A DNA stretch of 64,000 nucleotides, taken from the NCBI RefSeq assembly GCF_030247195.1, contig NC_080670.1, positions 41,959,524 through 42,023,523 of the forward strand, written 5' to 3'. Below the pieces are notes generated by a model, which was not told the DNA's origin, made no database searches, and was given only the letters and a program-made list of their open reading frames with translations. The translations under genes and the position numbers were made by a program. Of this stretch, positions 10,770 through 20,527 are shown in pieces (the first letter of the stretch is position 1; every line of letters starts with the position of its first letter). This stretch comes from Topomyia yanbarensis. Lineage: Eukaryota > Arthropoda > Insecta > Diptera > Culicidae.

Positions 10770-10971
10770 CAAAAGGGCGAAAGTGTTTTTGTAAACAAAC
10801 TTGTTTCGCTTATTAGTCTGCTGCAGAGGGGAATTTCATGAAAAATATATGTTAATGTAAATTTTTACCCTTCGTAGAAGTAATTTCAATTGTTTTCTGC
10901 TTTGAAATTGGAGTAAATTAAGCAAAACCATCAAAATAAAAGTTTGTTTACAAATCTTATTCGCCCTTTTG
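10770..10971. mobile_element. 202-bp MITE
   Basis: The left end CAAAAGGGCGAAAGTGTTTT (then TGTAAACAAACTTG) matches the reverse complement of the right end (CAAGTTT-like run, TTTACAAATC, TTATTCGCCCTTTTG). The imperfect inverted repeat covers about 35 bp. There is no coding capacity and no clear target duplication, so class is not assigned. Confidence 0.7.
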
Positions 10972-12119
10972 TAAATTTAATATGGAATTGGCGTAATGAA
11001 CACTAATTTTGGAACAGAAATCTGATAACGCCTTATAGGTGTTGAAGCACTATCTGTTAAGTTCCAAAATAACTGTCAAAGCGAAAAATCGAAATTACTC
11101 GAATCTATAAATACTAGCAGCTGTATTCCAATATTTGAATTTTTATTACTTTGTTTCAGCTTTCACTGCTGACTGTTCTGATTGTGTATGTATATTTTTC
11201 GTGTAAAAAAGAATAGCGTCCCTCCTTTTTTAGCGTCAATGGTGCCACCATCCAGTCGCATGTTAGGATATTAAATATATCTAACCTATGGTTGTTCAGA
11301 ATTTGACCAAATTACATTGTACGCCAAATTTCGTAACAAATTCAATTTAATACATTTTGAAATGCCCCAATCAGACCATGCCACAATTATCGACTACCGG
11401 AATTGCATCCAATGAACGCGTCCGTCCCTGGAGAACCAAAATGCTCTACACGAGCTGATTGCACTATAGGACGTGGCTCGCCCAACCGATCGCTCGATGC
11501 ATAAACCCCGCAACGGTGAGCGGCATAAAATCGTCGCTACCAGTCGTCACCAAGCCACTCCAGCTTCGGAACCAGCATTGTTCGATTGCCATTTTTTTTT
11601 GCTCACATAGCGTTCACAGCTTTGAGGCCTCAGGTGCACTTTGCATTACGACTGCAATATGCCTTCTAGAGGTCGTAGGGGGGTATTGTCGTATGTGCCA
11701 TCATCGGCAGTGATTTGCATGTAAATCCGTGCCATTCATTCCGACATTAGCTCGCTACCATGCCACACTTCAGTGCAACCACCGCCGAGCCTGGACCGTT
11801 CGGTTTAAAGCCGAGCGGGAGTTGATCTATTGTAGGCAATGAATCGGAGTTGAGCGGGAGAAAATATGTCATTCGAGTTTATGGCCGAACAGATGGAAAT
11901 GATTGGGCGAAAAGCGTGATACTGATACATAGGCGATTGGTGTACGGATCAAGGGATATTTTTTTCTTTGCAGCCATGTTACACACCAAACTCTCGATCA
12001 CAGTACGGTTATTTAAAATTCTAGAAAAAACATATTTCTTTAATATTTTTAAAATCATTTTTATTGTTTTTTTTTCAAGAGTTGTCCTACTAAAACTGTA
12101 GAGCTACGTTCTCGGAAGG
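10972..12119. other. no recognisable feature
   Basis: Mixed-composition DNA without supported genes. The open frames at 11459-11713 and 11850-12101 have no domain, no conserved-looking motif and no promoter or splice context. The slightly GC-richer part at 11380-11580 could be a remnant of a unique region. Confidence 0.35.
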
Positions 12120-13637
12120 ATTTCCCGTTAGAATCACACACCACAATTGCAGACGAGACGGGAAATCTGCTATTCATTGTACGGTTCAGATATGTGCGGG
12201 CGTAGGGACTTCGCGATCGCGTGTATCATCGCGAAGGACTCCAGCGTTTGTACATTAACGTGTTTGATCGTCTGTGCGTTTGTATGGAGCGTGTGCTAAC
12301 GCGTATGCAGCTTCGAGTGTATTAATTCCATTCTATAATCGAGTGTCCATTCGCATATTCGCGTGTGTTCCTGGATGATCTCGCGCGGACCGCGACCCTG
12401 AACTTAGTTTTAGGTGTACGGTTCAGATGCTAGAAGAAAGTGGGTTCTTCCATATCACTGGAATTCTCGATCATAGCGCCATGGAACGTGCTGTCTAGTG
12501 GATATGTGCGTTATTGTTTGATTGTATGGACCTAAGTTGTCGAGACGGAGGGTAACGATTTTCGGACAAGACTGATTCATTGTTACCGGGGTGTAATCGA
12601 GTTTATGCAATCGTGGACGTAGATGTGCGTAGATGATCGCAAAGGGATTAAGCGTTCGTATGTTAACGTGTTTGTGGCGTGTTTGTGACTGCATATATAA
12701 ATTCGATTTTGTAACTATGTGGCCATTCATATATTCGAGTGTGTTCTTGAATGATATTTACTTTTCGGTGTACGGTTCAGATTCTGACAGGGAGTTTCGA
12801 GTTCCCCCATGAAACGTGTTGTCCAGTGGATATGAGAGCTTCCTTCTTATTTTAATTGATCCAATTGAAAACATGAACCTAGACTGCTTGTACCGAACAT
12901 AGAAACTTTCGGAAGTGACCGATTCATAATCGCGCGAGTGCGGGAGTTTGCAGGTTCACGCTTGAGACTGCGTTTGAAAATTTATAGATGACTAGCTAAT
13001 ACCCATCGCGCGTTGCTGCGACTTTCAACGAAATAAGAGGAAAACACAATTTGTTCCGAAGCGCCATCTGGCGGGCAGTTAATGCCCAACCAATAGCGCA
13101 CAAACACGCTCCATAACAAATGCCTACCATGTATAAATTTTTACGCCAATCGGTTAAGCCGTTTGGGAGTCTATAAATCATATACATACCAACATTGACA
13201 TTTATATATATATAGATAGATGAGGCGTTCATCTTATCACCGGAGTTCTATCATATTTGCGAGATTGCGGATGTAGGTTGCGTGGATGATCGCAAAGGTT
13301 CAAGCGTTTGTATGCTAACGTGTTTATCGCGTGTATGTGACTTCGTGCGTATAAATTGGATTTTATAGCCGTGTGTCCTATCGCATATTCGCGTGTGTTT
13401 TAGATGATTGCGCGGACCGTGAATCTGATGCTTAATATTCAGTGTACCGTTCAGATGCTAGATGACAGTGAGTTTTCCCCATATCACTAGAGTTCCCGGT
13501 CTGCCCGGTTTCTTCATGGAACGTGTTGTCTAGTGAAATTGAGCGTCATTGTTTTATTAGTCCAGCTAAAGGTATGGAACTGGGCTGCCAAGATAAAGGG
13601 TAGAGGTTTCCGGATGTAACTGATTCATGAGCGGGTT
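12120..13637. repeat. tandem ~410-bp satellite-like array (left part)
   Basis: Three landmark sets recur in order. GTACGGTTCAGAT is at 12180, 12419 and 12771, with GTACCGTTCAGAT at 13443. Variants of ATGTTAACGTGTTTG follow AGCGTTYGT near 12246, 12650 and 13302. Variants of GAACGTGTTGTCTAGTGGAT are near 12484, 12811 and 13517. After removing the insert at 12991-13220 the spacing is about 405-410 bp. Units share CGCATATTCGCGTGTGTT. The array resumes after the 13638-15320 insertion. Units are diverged, so this is an old array rather than a young satellite. Confidence 0.8.
12991..13220 (+). mobile_element. RTE-/SINE-like retroelement fragment inside the satellite
   Basis: ACTAGCTAATACCCATCGCG starts the insert. 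It contains GCGTTGCTGCGACTTTCAAC and GCGCCATCTGGCGGGCAG and ends with AAGCCGTTTGGGAGTCTATA, CATTGAC and a TATA/TAGA tail. A second copy lies at 60170-60511. The 3' portion (AAGCCGTTTGGGAG, a run of ACATAC, then a TATATAGAT tail) is typical of RTE-clade 3' ends and the SINEs that use them. TAGATGA on both sides may be a short target duplication. Frames reading the minus strand are shadows. Confidence 0.7.
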
Positions 13638-15320
13638 CACAGTGGGACGACTTAGAACAAAACGTGGACTAAAGTCAAAACTATGCCGTATTTGTTTCAA
13701 TACGACGGTTTTATTTAATTTTGGTACGCTGAATACATTTTTGATATTCGAACATATTGAAAATAAGCATTTACTATCTATTAGGGTGCCTCAAAAATAT
13801 CTATTTTATCGAAATTGTTCTTAAAATGTCTGTATATTAATTTTCGTGTGCTAAATCGTTTTAGTTGTCAATATCAACTTAAACTTGTTAAAAAAATCTT
13901 TGTTGCACATTAGGGTGGTTCAAAAATAACTATTTTGTTGCGAGGATTCATAATATTTTAAAAAACATTTTTGTACGCTGTATTGCTTTTTTGGATATAA
14001 ACATATTCGAAATTAACTTTAACATTTATTAGGGTGGTTCAAAAGTAAAGTTTTATAATGATTTTTTCAATAGTAGTTACGGTAAGCTGAATTTATTTTC
14101 CATGGTGAAACTAATTGATTCACGTGTCATTATGGTGCTTCAGAAAGGATTATTTAGTTTTTACGGATCAAATAAGATGTGTTCGACAAATTTTGGAACG
14201 TTCAATTCATTATTGGATTACTTGATATGAAAACTAAATTTTCTTTAACGCTTAAAGGAAAATTTTTGAGCGTCTTAGTGAAATGTTTAATTGCAGACAC
14301 TAGTCAACAGGATGGTTAACACCATTTTTTTGCAGGCGTGCTTTTAAGTTACTTAGATTGCTTATTTCATATCTTACATAAAAAAAATAAAAAACCCGGC
14401 GTATATGGTTCGTTTAAAAATGGTCTTATTTTATTTTGGTAATATTACCTTTAAGTTAAATCAGTACTACACAACTTCTGATCAAAACAGTTATACCAAA
14501 TGACTAGAATACAACTATGTTCACTCAATTTGATAGTTACAGTGTAAGTCATCAAGAAATACTTCCAGAAATATTTAATGACATATTTCAATAGGTTAAT
14601 AATATTTACTGAATTTTAAACATTCTGAATGCCTTCACTATAAAAAAACCATACTTTTCACTTGCCTCCTCTCTCTTGATCACTAGTAAATTCTTCGTAG
14701 ATCATGTTTCCAATGCTATTTCAAAGTTGTGCATGTATTTGTGTCATTATTCTAGCTATAAAGTGATTATTAAAATTTAATATCAATAATAACCATGCGT
14801 CTCCATTCACAGTTTTTTAATAATTTGACTGATTATCGCAAGTTTTCGCAAAACTAGCATAGAATCATTTTAAAGAGAAAATTAAAAGCTTTCGAATGAG
14901 TATAGTGTGATCGCGGGCATTAACGGGCGTCGTTGTTGTTATCGTATTGGATGTTCGAATTCAATAAAACATCATGACAAACAGTTATTTAAACAATAAC
15001 TAAACCAGCTAGTGACTTATGCTTGGTGATTTTACGATGTAATTGTATCACATGAATAATTTTGGTGAAGTAATATAATGCATAAAATCAACCGTTTCTT
15101 CAAAAAACGGAAATAATCGGGTGTAGTTCCTATGATCAAATTATGCAAAAAACCCTTGAGTTAAGCCCTTCAAGAAGCTGTGAAAAATTAATTTTACGTT
15201 TAAATTACCTAAAATCTCGCAAAAATGTCTCTGATAACTCAGCTGATACGAGAAAAATACTAGTGAGAACATCGCGTAACCTTCATATATGGACTTAAGT
15301 TCGGGCTCGTCCCACTGTGG
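13638..15320. mobile_element. 1.7-kb TIR element (hAT-like ends) inserted in the satellite
   Basis: CACAGTGGGACGA at 13638 is inverted as TCGTCCCACTGTG near 15308-15320. The flanks (AGCGGGTT and GGTGGGTT) match at 6 of 8, consistent with a worn 8-bp duplication. The satellite unit resumes immediately outside (CTTAAGACCGCATTTG, then TAAATTTATAGG), as in the uninterrupted unit at 12963. The interior holds tandem ~125-bp repeats (13781-14150) and AT-rich filler but no transposase. Confidence 0.65.
13781..14150 (+). repeat. tandem ~125-bp repeat with TAGGGTGGTTCAAAA
   Basis: The motif TTAGGGTGSYTCAAAA begins units at about 13782, 13911 and 14030, with a decayed fourth (ATTATGGTGCTTCAGAAA) near 14132. 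After the motif the units share patches such as TATCTATTTT and CATATTCGAAA. It lies wholly inside the TIR element, so it may be that element's amplified interior. Confidence 0.75.
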
Positions 15321-15500
15321 GGTGGGTTAATGCTTAAGACCGCATTTGTAAATTTATAGGTACTAAAACGTTCGGGGTATTGTGATGTTGGTGAGATCGC
15401 GGGCGTAAATATGTATGGATGAAGACAATTGCATGTTCACGTTTTTGATCAGGTTTGTGTTATCGCGAAGAACACAAGCGTCTGCCGAATAAAGAAGAAA
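15321..15500. repeat. satellite array, right remainder
   Basis: TTAATGCTTAAGACCGCATT, TGTAAATTTATAGG, GAGATCGCGGGCGTAAATAT and CACGTTTTTGATCAGG match the order of motifs in the units to the left. This shows that the array was once continuous across 13638-15320. Confidence 0.65.
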
Positions 15501-15655
15501 TAGGAAAAAAATAGGTAGAAGTGTATACATTGTAGTGTAGTACAAAAATTGATCGATATTGATCTTGGCACATATGACTAGAAAAGCAAACTACCAAAAG
15601 TACAACAAAAACAAACTAATGAACTACTTGAGCTCGTCCAAATGCGGGCAAATGA

Positions 15656-15953
15656 CACTTATTTACCATTAACGACAATTGCATTCTGTTAGAATTTTTT
15701 CATGCTACGCTGATTGGGAATGGATGATTTACGTATGTCGGTAAATTAATCGTACCTTAATTTATCCAATCCGATCTTCACAAATGAATCGAATCGAACG
15801 CACGAATTGAGCACCGGCAAAAAGTGGCCAACGAATCCTGGGAAGGATTACCCACTTTTCTATCATATACGCCATTTCTGCATCCATTCTCAGACCCAGC
15901 TGTCACAAATACTCAGACGAACACACACACACAAATGGACATGCGACTAGCAC
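15656..15953. repeat. dispersed repeat, copy B (left part)
   Basis: This is homologous to 346-617, with about one difference in eight. It stops at GACTAGCAC followed by TTAA, where the piggyBac-like element begins. The repeat resumes at 17670 with CAATTTTACACTGTACTAAA. The two copies together give a natural filled/empty pair. Confidence 0.82.
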
Positions 15954-16627
15954 TTAACCCTCAAAAAGGCAACCGGGTCTCAGAGGCCCGGCACGTTACA
16001 ATTTTTTAGTTACAAAAAAATGTGTATGCAGTATAAGCTTGGGCATGGAAATTTTGATAAGTAGCTTTGAAATCAATAACAAAAATAAAGAATTGTGAAA
16101 CTTTCATCTATAGAGTGATGCGCAGCTATGTTTGATTTTTTTACATGCACAAAAAGGCAAGCCGGGCCTGGCAGGCCCGGTGTGCATGCAATATTTACTA
16201 GGAATACCACGGGTTTTATACATTAATATTTATCTGAAAAAAACATTTTGATGAGTTCATCTTCATATTAGCAGGAATTTTTTTCATGTTTTGATTGATT
16301 TTATCTTTTTATCTTTTTTATAAGAAAAAAATCTTGAAAGTTTGAGCAAATTCTATACATTTCTTTTATAAGAAATGTAAAAATCGCATACGATAATGAC
16401 GTGTGTCATATTTTTTGGGTAAATACTTTTATTTCACCCACTGTGGTCTACTTGACAATTATTTGGATACAACATAACCTAACTCTGTCGTTATTGTCTA
16501 TTTTTGTTGTCTATTCTTTGTGTTATAGTTGTCGTAATTATTCAAATTGTAGGATCTAAAAGCAACAAAAATTGAAGTGGCTATAAGACGATATGCCCAT
16601 GTTTTCAATCGTCTCAAAGAATCTGAA

Positions 16628-16890
16628 ATAATGGAAGAAATTCGAGCAAATTCAACAGCAGACGATTCCGAAACTGATTTTCAAAGCGAGGAAGAAGATG
16701 TTAATGATATTGCTTCCGACGATGAATCTGATGCAGAAAAATATGAATATGTACTCCGGTTATGCATCAGAAGAAATTAATAGCAGCCCAGAAACATTTA
16801 TTGGTCGTGTTCAAACGAAATGGAGCTCAGAACCAATCGACAGTCGACGTGATCTTCCGAGTACTCACCTTTTGGAAAAAAAATTTGACC
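16628..16890 (+). pseudogene. piggyBac-type transposase, N-terminal fragment
   Basis: ATG at 16628 opens MEEIRANSTADDSETDFQSE and then a very acidic run (EEDVNDIASDDESDAEKYE), the usual acidic N-terminus of piggyBac transposases. A frameshift near 16750 leads to YASEEINSSPETFIGRVQTK and WSSEPIDSRRDLPSTH; a W-S-S-E-P-x-x-S-R-R motif is found at this position in piggyBac-family proteins. The sequence is lost after about 85 residues, where the dispersed repeat takes over. The DDD catalytic core and C-terminal zinc finger are absent, so the copy cannot transpose itself. Confidence 0.85.
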
Positions 16891-16904
16891 TTTTTACATC
16901 CATA

Positions 16905-17590
16905 GCCTTATACGCTGAAATCGGGATTTGCCGCGTGTTCGTACTCATCATCCTGTAATTCCGGAACCGGAAGTCGGATCAATTAGAAATTCAACAGCAG
17001 CCAATGGGAATGCTGAACCTTTCATTTGAAACCAAGTTTGTAAAAATCGGTAAAGAATTCGCTGAGAAATAGGTATGATATTATCTTAGGAACTTGGTAA
17101 GTTCCCCCGGGGTATCAAGAACCACCATAGCCGGCCAATGTGGTCGATGTGCCTTCGGTGGGTCATTAATGATCTAGACATGCAAAGCCAAGTAATGTTG
17201 CACATATTTTAATATATATTGCATCATTTGGACATCATGGTGGTATCAGTTTCTATGGAAATTTGCTGTGTGATTGTACTCTTCAACACGTAACTCCAGA
17301 ACCGAAAGTCGGATCAATAAAAAAAAAATCAATAGCGACCGATGGGAAGGCTGCACCTTTCATTTGAGACTAAATTTGTACAAATCGGTCCAGCCACCTC
17401 AGAAAAAAATCGGTGAGATTATTTGCCACATACATACATCCATACATATATACACACACACACATACAGACATTTTACGATCTCGACGAACTGAGTCGAA
17501 AGGTATAAGAGATTTGGCCCTGCGGGTCTCGGTTAAAAAGTCGAAATTTCGACCGATTGCATTACCTTTCTATATGAGAACGGCAAAAAG
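16905..17590 (-). repeat. nested copy of the 'CTCAGTTCGTCGAG' dispersed family
   Basis: In reverse orientation it carries the ATATAGAAAGG module (CCTTTCTATATGAGAACGGC), CGACGAACTGAGTCG, a CA-rich microsatellite (17433-17472) and ACCGATTTGTACAAATTTAG. The module CGGAACCGGAAGTCGGATCA is present twice (16963 and, in variant form, 17292). Its presence inside the piggyBac-like element dates it as the younger insertion. Open frames within it are artefacts. Confidence 0.75.
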
Positions 17591-18019
17591 GAGCTTGAAT
17601 TTAGCCGGGCCTGAGAGGCCCGGCTTGCCCTTTAATGTTAAGATTTTAGCTTGCCTTCACAAGGATTAACAATTTTACACTGTACTAAAAACTACAAATA
17701 TGCTGATATGTGCTGATACAATGCACCGAAAATACTGGCTAAATACGTACCAGCATATTTAATATAATATGTCACAGTGGCGTAGTAGCTGGGGATAAAT
17801 CCCCCCCCCCCCCAAATATTTTTAAGAAATTTGGAAAAAATTAATATGTTAAACAATAACATGCCTAATATTTTAAATGAAATTCTCAAAGTTTCATTTG
17901 CAAAGGTTATTTTGTGAGAATATTTCCTTGTAATGAAAATTGACGGCAGACCTCGAAACCTACCGGTCGGCTCGTTGTGGACGCTAGGTCAACCGCCGAG
18001 GACTATAACGAGTAGATCG

Positions 18020-18360
18020 CGGCGAAGAGAGGAGCTAAATGGCTACTGGTATCGTGACAAAATTGGGAGCTTATTGGCTCACGAAACGGATATCGGTACC
18101 GAGAGAAATTTCGCCACATTCTGTAGTCCTTGACTGATGGCGAACATGGACTGTAGAGTGTGCGAGGAGCATCCCTATACCGACCACCAGGCGATTCACT
18201 ACCGCATCGGCCAATGGAATCTAAAGTGGAAGGCGAAAGCCTTTAACAAAAACCCCTTTTTGTTGAGTCACTTCGGCGAACAGCGGAATCAAATACGTTG
18301 ATGCAGCAGATCTAACAAGAAGGATTGTGACGGCTTGTAACGTTACAATGCCACAAATAC
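18020..18360 (+). pseudogene. LINE endonuclease fragment (C-terminal part)
   Basis: One frame reads FCSP, a stop, LMANMDCRVCEEHPYTDHQA, IHYRIGQWNLKWKAKAFNKN. A frame change then leads to DAADLTRRIVTACNVTMPQ. S/TDHQAIxYRI is the conserved end of APE endonucleases in insect non-LTR elements, and the following TACNATMP-like motif is typical of the linker before the RT. Upstream sequence (17930-18020) is scrambled. About 110 residues of the element remain; the rest of the ORF is absent, so clade cannot be fixed. Confidence 0.7.
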
Positions 18361-18478
18361 TGTCAAAAAACGAATCCAATCGAACATTTACTATCCCTCT
18401 AACGTTGGACGTGTTGCCATATAATGCCCAAGCATACGTTGCCAAAAATGTTGCTTTTTCTCCGCAGTTCTCTTTCTA

Positions 18479-18820
18479 CACGCCACCGAAAAACTACTTA
18501 AGTACTTTTGACTCAATCTCGTGGTATCGTGCAGGATGGTAAAATTAGGTAAACCGTGTTGAAGGTAGTTTCCATTTAACTACGGCAAAAATCATAACTC
18601 AACCTTGAGTTTGATTTACTTAAATTTAAGTTGAATTTACCTAATTTTGAGTATACCCCAAACAACTCAAAAGTATCTTACTGCACGGAAGACCTCGACT
18701 GAGTCGAATCTCTCGTTTTGTTTTTGACCACACTAATAAGTGCGAAAACGACGCGCAACTCAAAAGTACCTAGATTTACGTTAAAAGAACTTATTCTGTA
18801 GGTTGTTTTATTTTTGCGCG
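18479..18820. mobile_element. TA-target MITE, copy 1
   Basis: Nearly colinear with 29755-30091 over 330 bp (for example GGTAAACCGTGTTGAAGGTA, CTCAACCTTGAGTTTRATTT, ACTGCACGGAAGAC, GAACTTATTCTGTRGGTTG). The ends are CACGCCACC and GGCGCGCAAAAA-type sequence; TA precedes the left end (18477-18478), while the right flank is CA. There is no coding capacity. A palindromic core (ACTCAAnnTTGAGT) lies mid-element. Confidence 0.88.
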
Positions 18821-18834
18821 CAGAGTTTTTTTTT

Positions 18835-20290
18835 CTAGCGACTACAGACACTTTTTACAGACTAGCGAAGTGTCAAAAATTGCAGCCAAACGGACTGTCA
18901 AAAAGTGCAGCCAAACGAGTATGAGGGTTTTGAGAAGGGAAGTACAAGAGGAAGCCCATGCAAAGCTTCCCGGTCAAAAAAAATGCGGACGAACATGGTC
19001 AGGCTATAAACACTCATAGTAATAGACTCGCGGATGTAAAAACCGCAAAACTGGCAACTAGAAAAACAAACATGTTAAACTGGCATCACCCAAAAATGTG
19101 CAAGCTCGAACGTGCTCGACTGTATTCGATCATCTGTTTTAATGAAAATAATTTTTCAAGTGGCTCAATATATGAATCAAAAGAGAAGTTATATGTTTGA
19201 TAATGAGCAACAAGAAATTGAGAAAAGAAAGAAAAAAATCCAATTTCTTCAGAAACACAAAGTTGATGAAAAAGAGCATAAGTAAAATACTTTTTGTGTA
19301 GTTATATTGAACAAAATAAATATCTTTCTAAATAACATTGTGAAATACTAATACGAACACGAAAAATGAAGCCTACTGTGAATAACAAAATATATTTTTT
19401 TTAAATAAAATCGCAATACTTGTTCTGCTTGTTTGCATTGAATGACGTCATGCTCGTTTGGCTCCGGATTTTGACAGTTCGTTTGGCTCGATAAAAGTAC
19501 CTTCGCTGGTCTATTACTATGAGTGTCTATAGGTCAGGCGATTTAAAAAGTTTGACGTTTGACTCAACTCGCCTGTGCTAATTGCCCCTAGGAACAAATG
19601 CAATTTGCGAATGCGATTTAAAGGCAATTTCAATACTTAGACAATTTTTTTGGCGGCTGAAATGGACTTGGTTGTTTTTCGCGTTTTTCAAACATGGCAG
19701 TTCATGTTTGGCTTAAGCTTAAAATTGTTTTTTAACAATTGGCATGTTCTCGCATGAATTTTGTTTGTTTCGGGCACTTCATTAAGCCAACAAATGTGAG
19801 AAATTGTGGAATCATGTGTAAGTATAGCAGAACAAGATCTTTGATCTAAATTCCTAATGAACTTTAGATTGTGGTAAGTTTTGGTGTGTAATATCATATT
19901 CACCATTAATTCTTCATATAGTTTGGTGGTGTTTATGTGAGTAGATAATGAATCCCAAAATAAGTATTATTTGTAATTTTCAAATAAGACAACTAAAAGC
20001 GATTAAAAAGCGCGTTCCGTGGGCGATTTATGGGGCGATTTAAAGGCGAGTAGGGCGGCAAATCGCCCAAATGTTGCATTTGAAATAGCCCCCAAATTGC
20101 CAGCAATTTGCTGGCAAATTGAAGGGCAATTTGCGCATCCGAGTTGGCAAATAGCCCCCCGTTAGCCAGCAACTAGCCCTTTTTGACTGGGTTATGGGAG
20201 CTTCCGTGATGCCAGTTTACATTCATGGTTGCTAATTTTACTGTTTTGCTCTCCGCTAGTCTGTTATATAAAGTGTCTGTACTAGCGACT
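18835..20290. repeat. interleaved inverted-repeat complex (three MITE-end pairs)
   Basis: Three different inverted pairs are visible. X: 18835-18922 with 19448-19532 (GCCAAACGRACTGTCAAAA core, ends CTAYAGACACT). W: 18970-18997 with 20179-20194 (CCCGGTCAAAAA / TTTTTGACTGGG). Y: 19003-19090 with 20206-20289 (GCAACTA/GCAACCA, GTTAAACTGGCATCACC and the ACTCATAGTAATAGACTCGC / ACTAGCGGAG end). Left members run X-W-Y and right members also run X-W-Y, so the pairs interlock rather than nest. The interior (19540-20170) is full of GGCGATTTAAAGGCG and CCAGCAATTTGCTGG-like palindromes. No coding sequence. Confidence 0.65.
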
Positions 20291-20406
20291 TGTCCAGCTG
20301 CATTGCTATTGTTTCGTTTTGGCAGTTGAATAGGGTGTTGAATAAAGTGCATCTGGGCTTATTGAATACTTCACGGTAACGTCACAAATGAATTGAGTGT
20401 TCATTT

Positions 20407-20527
20407 TTGACAGTTCACTTGTACTGTTTACATGGACTTAGAAAAATTATTTGCGATTTGCTTCGAGCGAATCTAATCGTCTACAAATTTTTCTAAGTCC
20501 ATGTAAACAGTACAAGTGAACTGTCAA
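20407..20527. repeat. foldback element with perfect 42-bp arms
   Basis: TTGACAGTTCACTTGTACTG, then TTTACATGGACTTAGAAAAATT (20407-20448), is exactly reverse-complemented at 20486-20527. The 37-bp loop contains GCGATTTGCTTCGAGCGAAT, itself partly palindromic. Perfect arms in a decayed neighbourhood indicate a recent origin or gene conversion between arms. Confidence 0.93.

Larger units (their letters stand above)
15954..17669 (+). mobile_element. piggyBac-like element, precisely delimited
   Basis: TTAA target duplications lie at 15954-15957 and 17666-17669. The inner ends are CCCTCAAAAAGGCAA (15958) and, reverse-complemented on the right, TCCTTGTGAAGGCAAG; the shared positions are CCT and AAGGCAA. 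Subterminal GC palindromes (CCGGGTCTCAGAGGCCCGG at 15974; GCCGGGCCTGGCAGGCCCGG at 16159; CCGGGCCTGAGAGGCCCGG near 17605) lie in inverted orientation at the two sides. The interior has a truncated transposase start (16628-16890) and a later nested repeat (16905-17590). Dispersed repeat copy A supplies the empty site. Confidence 0.9.

Noticed and set aside
12996..13232. Minus frame ICYGACLCAIGWAL..., conserved at 60121-60345
   Set aside because: The similarity comes from two copies of the same RTE/SINE-like repeat. The frame is antisense to the element and is not conserved at its ends.
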